A stretch of 64,000 bases of DNA, taken from positions 310,001-374,000 of the forward strand of contig NZ_JANAVY020000001.1 in assembly GCF_025195085.2 (NCBI RefSeq). Direction: 5' to 3'. The notes below the pieces were generated by a model that did not search any database, was not told the DNA's origin, and saw only the letters and a program-made list of their open reading frames with translations. Of this stretch, positions 62,687 to 64,000 are shown piece by piece. Positions within the stretch are counted from its first letter, which is position 1. Each line of letters opens with the position of its first letter. The position numbers and the translations under genes were made by a program. Origin of the DNA: Vibrio intestinalis. Lineage in GTDB: Bacteria > Pseudomonadota > Gammaproteobacteria > Enterobacterales > Vibrionaceae.

Positions 62687-63124
62687 TTATTTAGTAAACA
62701 AACTTGCAATGGCTTCTTGGTCTACGTAATGCGCATAGTTAGAAATTGAATTCGTCACTGCTTGATCTGCCAACAGTTCTTGCATCGCCACTTGGCCAAC
62801 AAACTCAAACGCTCGTTGAATAGCTAACGGGTCTTGATGCATCGCAGCTACAACATGCTCAGAACAGTCTTCTGTCAGTAGGCGTGTCATCAACTTCGCT
62901 ACACTCTTATCCATCTCGACACGGCGCTCTTGGCTTACATTCGCAAGCTCCTTCAACTCAGGGTGCGCTGCCATCGCATAAAAAACCCAAGTGGCGAGTT
63001 GTTTACGCTCTTTACCGTTCAGTGAATCAGCTAGGCAAATCGAGAAGTCATTAACGTTCGCTTGCGCTGGTGCAGTAAGAACACAAGAAAGCGCTAATGC
63101 AGCCGCGGTAAACACCTTTTTCAT
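62687..63124 (-). CDS. Secreted helical protein, function unknown
   Basis: 145 residues, AAGGA upstream. Signal peptide (about 1-22, ending AQA). Mostly helical with ICLADSLNGKERKQLATWVFYAMAAHPELKEL and one more Cys in TEDCSEHV, possibly paired. Conserved vibrio-type hypothetical. Single gene. Confidence 0.65.
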   Translation of the reverse strand: MKKVFTAAALALSCVLTAPAQANVNDFSICLADSLNGKERKQLATWVFYAMAAHPELKELANVSQERRVEMDKSVAKLMTRLLTEDCSEHVVAAMHQDPLAIQRAFEFVGQVAMQELLADQAVTNSISNYAHYVDQEAIASLFTK

Positions 63125-63253
63125 ACTTAATCCTTAATTATTTATCCAAATGTCTCTGTTTAGATTAGTTCAAATCATTGATAAAAATAATAAAAAAGGA
63201 TTATGCCACAGCGAATAGATAAAATTTATAAATTAGCCAACTAAAATTGCGGG

Positions 63254-63880
63254 CTAACTCTCTATTTGAGCGATAAACGCCTCCGAATCAAAGCGCCTAT
63301 CTTTAAAGTAGAACTGTTTGTCTTTTTCGCCTATCTCACGTAATACCCGACAAGGATTACCTACCGCAACAACGTTAGCAGGTATATCTTTTGTGACAAT
63401 GCTTCCTGCGCCTATCACGCTGTTTTCGCCAATCGTTACTCCGGGTAGCACTACTACATTGGCGCCAATCCAAACATTATCGCGAATGGTGATAGGAATA
63501 TTAAATTGAGCCGCTCGTTTGCGCGTTTCAGGATCGATGGGGTGACCCGCCGTGGATAGCGTCACATTTGGGCCAATCATGACGTAATTACCGATGGTGA
63601 TGTAAGTATCATCGACCAAAGTAAGATTAAAATTGGCATAGAAATAATCGCCAACGGAAGTATGCCTGCCCCAATTTGCTCTTAACGGCGGCTCTACGTA
63701 ACAGTCCTTACCTGTACTGGCGAAGATCTCGTCAAGCAATTGCGTTCTCTTATCTGATTCTGACGGCCTTGACTGGTTATAGTCATAAAGACGTTCCATG
63801 CAGGCTTTTTGCTCTTCGATGAGCGCACTGTCTGCGCAGCAGTACACTTCTTGATTATGGATTTTGTGTTGAACAGACAT
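63254..63880 (-). CDS. Maa/LacA-type sugar O-acetyltransferase
   Basis: 208 residues, AAGGAAGAG upstream. N-terminal Maa domain (about 15-60) and a left-handed beta-helix of hexapeptide repeats (about 70-190: TYITIGNYVMIGPNVTLSTAGHP, VWIGANVVVLPGVTIGENSVIGAGSIVTKDIP). The catalytic His lies in TAGHP. It transfers acetyl from acetyl-CoA to a sugar hydroxyl. Which sugar is unclear. The remaining 120 bases to the end of the window show no gene. Confidence 0.9.
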   Translation of the reverse strand: MSVQHKIHNQEVYCCADSALIEEQKACMERLYDYNQSRPSESDKRTQLLDEIFASTGKDCYVEPPLRANWGRHTSVGDYFYANFNLTLVDDTYITIGNYVMIGPNVTLSTAGHPIDPETRKRAAQFNIPITIRDNVWIGANVVVLPGVTIGENSVIGAGSIVTKDIPANVVAVGNPCRVLREIGEKDKQFYFKDRRFDSEAFIAQIES

Positions 63881-64000
63881 CGCTTCTCTTCCTTGTTACG
63901 GCGTTACCTTGTGAATGAGTTAAAACCAGTGTAATCAAAACGATTCAAAAGCAGAGATAAGAGACGATGAGATGCGACTAATGCCATAAACCGCACTAGT

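Noticed and set aside
1..64000. Looked for CRISPR arrays, insertion sequences, integrases, tRNA and rRNA genes
   Set aside because: No regularly spaced direct repeats, transposase motifs, tRNA cloverleaf features or rRNA signatures were noticed on reading both strands.

Overview
The window looks like chromosome 1 of a marine Vibrio or close relative. The evidence is the co-occurrence of an hppD-hmgA-fahA-maiA tyrosine operon, a TfoX-type competence regulator, HexR, PanP (the Vibrio-type aspartate decarboxylase), metE/metR, serC and a tandem glycine riboswitch ahead of an alanine/glycine symporter. Base composition is moderate and protein sequences are Vibrio-like throughout. I see no rRNA, tRNA, insertion sequence, integrase, CRISPR array or prophage. 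Most of the window is ordinary core genome; 49.8-63 kb is more accessory in character.

Layout. 0-3 kb: the end of a DUF2786-like gene, an OmpA-type lipoprotein, an unusual Sel1-membrane-J-domain protein and a small zinc-ribbon protein. 2.8-7.5 kb: a tightly packed minus-strand homogentisate operon and a divergent TetR regulator, with three dyads between them. 7.7-8.8 kb: an M20 tripeptidase-like enzyme. 8.8-16.2 kb: a copper/silver efflux operon (small Met/His/Cys protein, CusC-like channel, CusB-like adaptor ending in two CusF-like domains, CusA pump, Met/His-rich cupredoxin) behind a MerR/CueR-type promoter with a 19-bp spacer. 16.3-20.4 kb: an endonuclease/exonuclease/phosphatase protein, a chemoreceptor, a VOC protein and an RRF-like protein. 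20.5-30.7 kb: tfoX, an HDOD protein, lysO, panP, hexR, an iron alcohol dehydrogenase, grxA and a YbjL-type transporter. 30.7-34.5 kb: divergent metE and metR, with MetJ-like boxes between them. 34.5-43.7 kb: a membrane protein, a YgiQ-type radical SAM enzyme, serC, a DUF945 protein, a two-gene phosphorelay and a small outer-membrane protein.

43.8-49.7 kb: a coiled-coil membrane protein preceded by a 52-residue membrane microprotein, a YggL-type protein, the glycine riboswitch with its AGCS symporter, a LysE-type exporter and an M32 carboxypeptidase. 50.0-55.1 kb: the most distinctive block, a 984-residue regulator (HTH, degenerate cyclase-like domain, P-loop ATPase, helical repeats) directly followed by a DUF917/thiohydantoin-desulfurase-family protein and an Asp/Glu/hydantoin racemase-family protein. 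I read this as a candidate regulated hydantoin or thiohydantoin degradation module. 55.3-64 kb: small proteins, including a minus-strand run of six small secreted or membrane proteins (56.6-59.0 kb), a possible immunity-like protein, a periplasmic rhodanese, a large secreted protein of unknown function and a Maa/LacA-type acetyltransferase.

Functional themes are amino-acid metabolism and sensing (tyrosine breakdown, Met synthesis under MetJ/MetR, Gly sensing, Lys export, Ser and beta-alanine synthesis), copper defence at the envelope, and signalling. Start codons were chosen from ribosome-binding sites and family N-termini where the longest frame was clearly too long. Family names come from memory of the families. 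Nothing here was searched or computed beyond reading the sequence.
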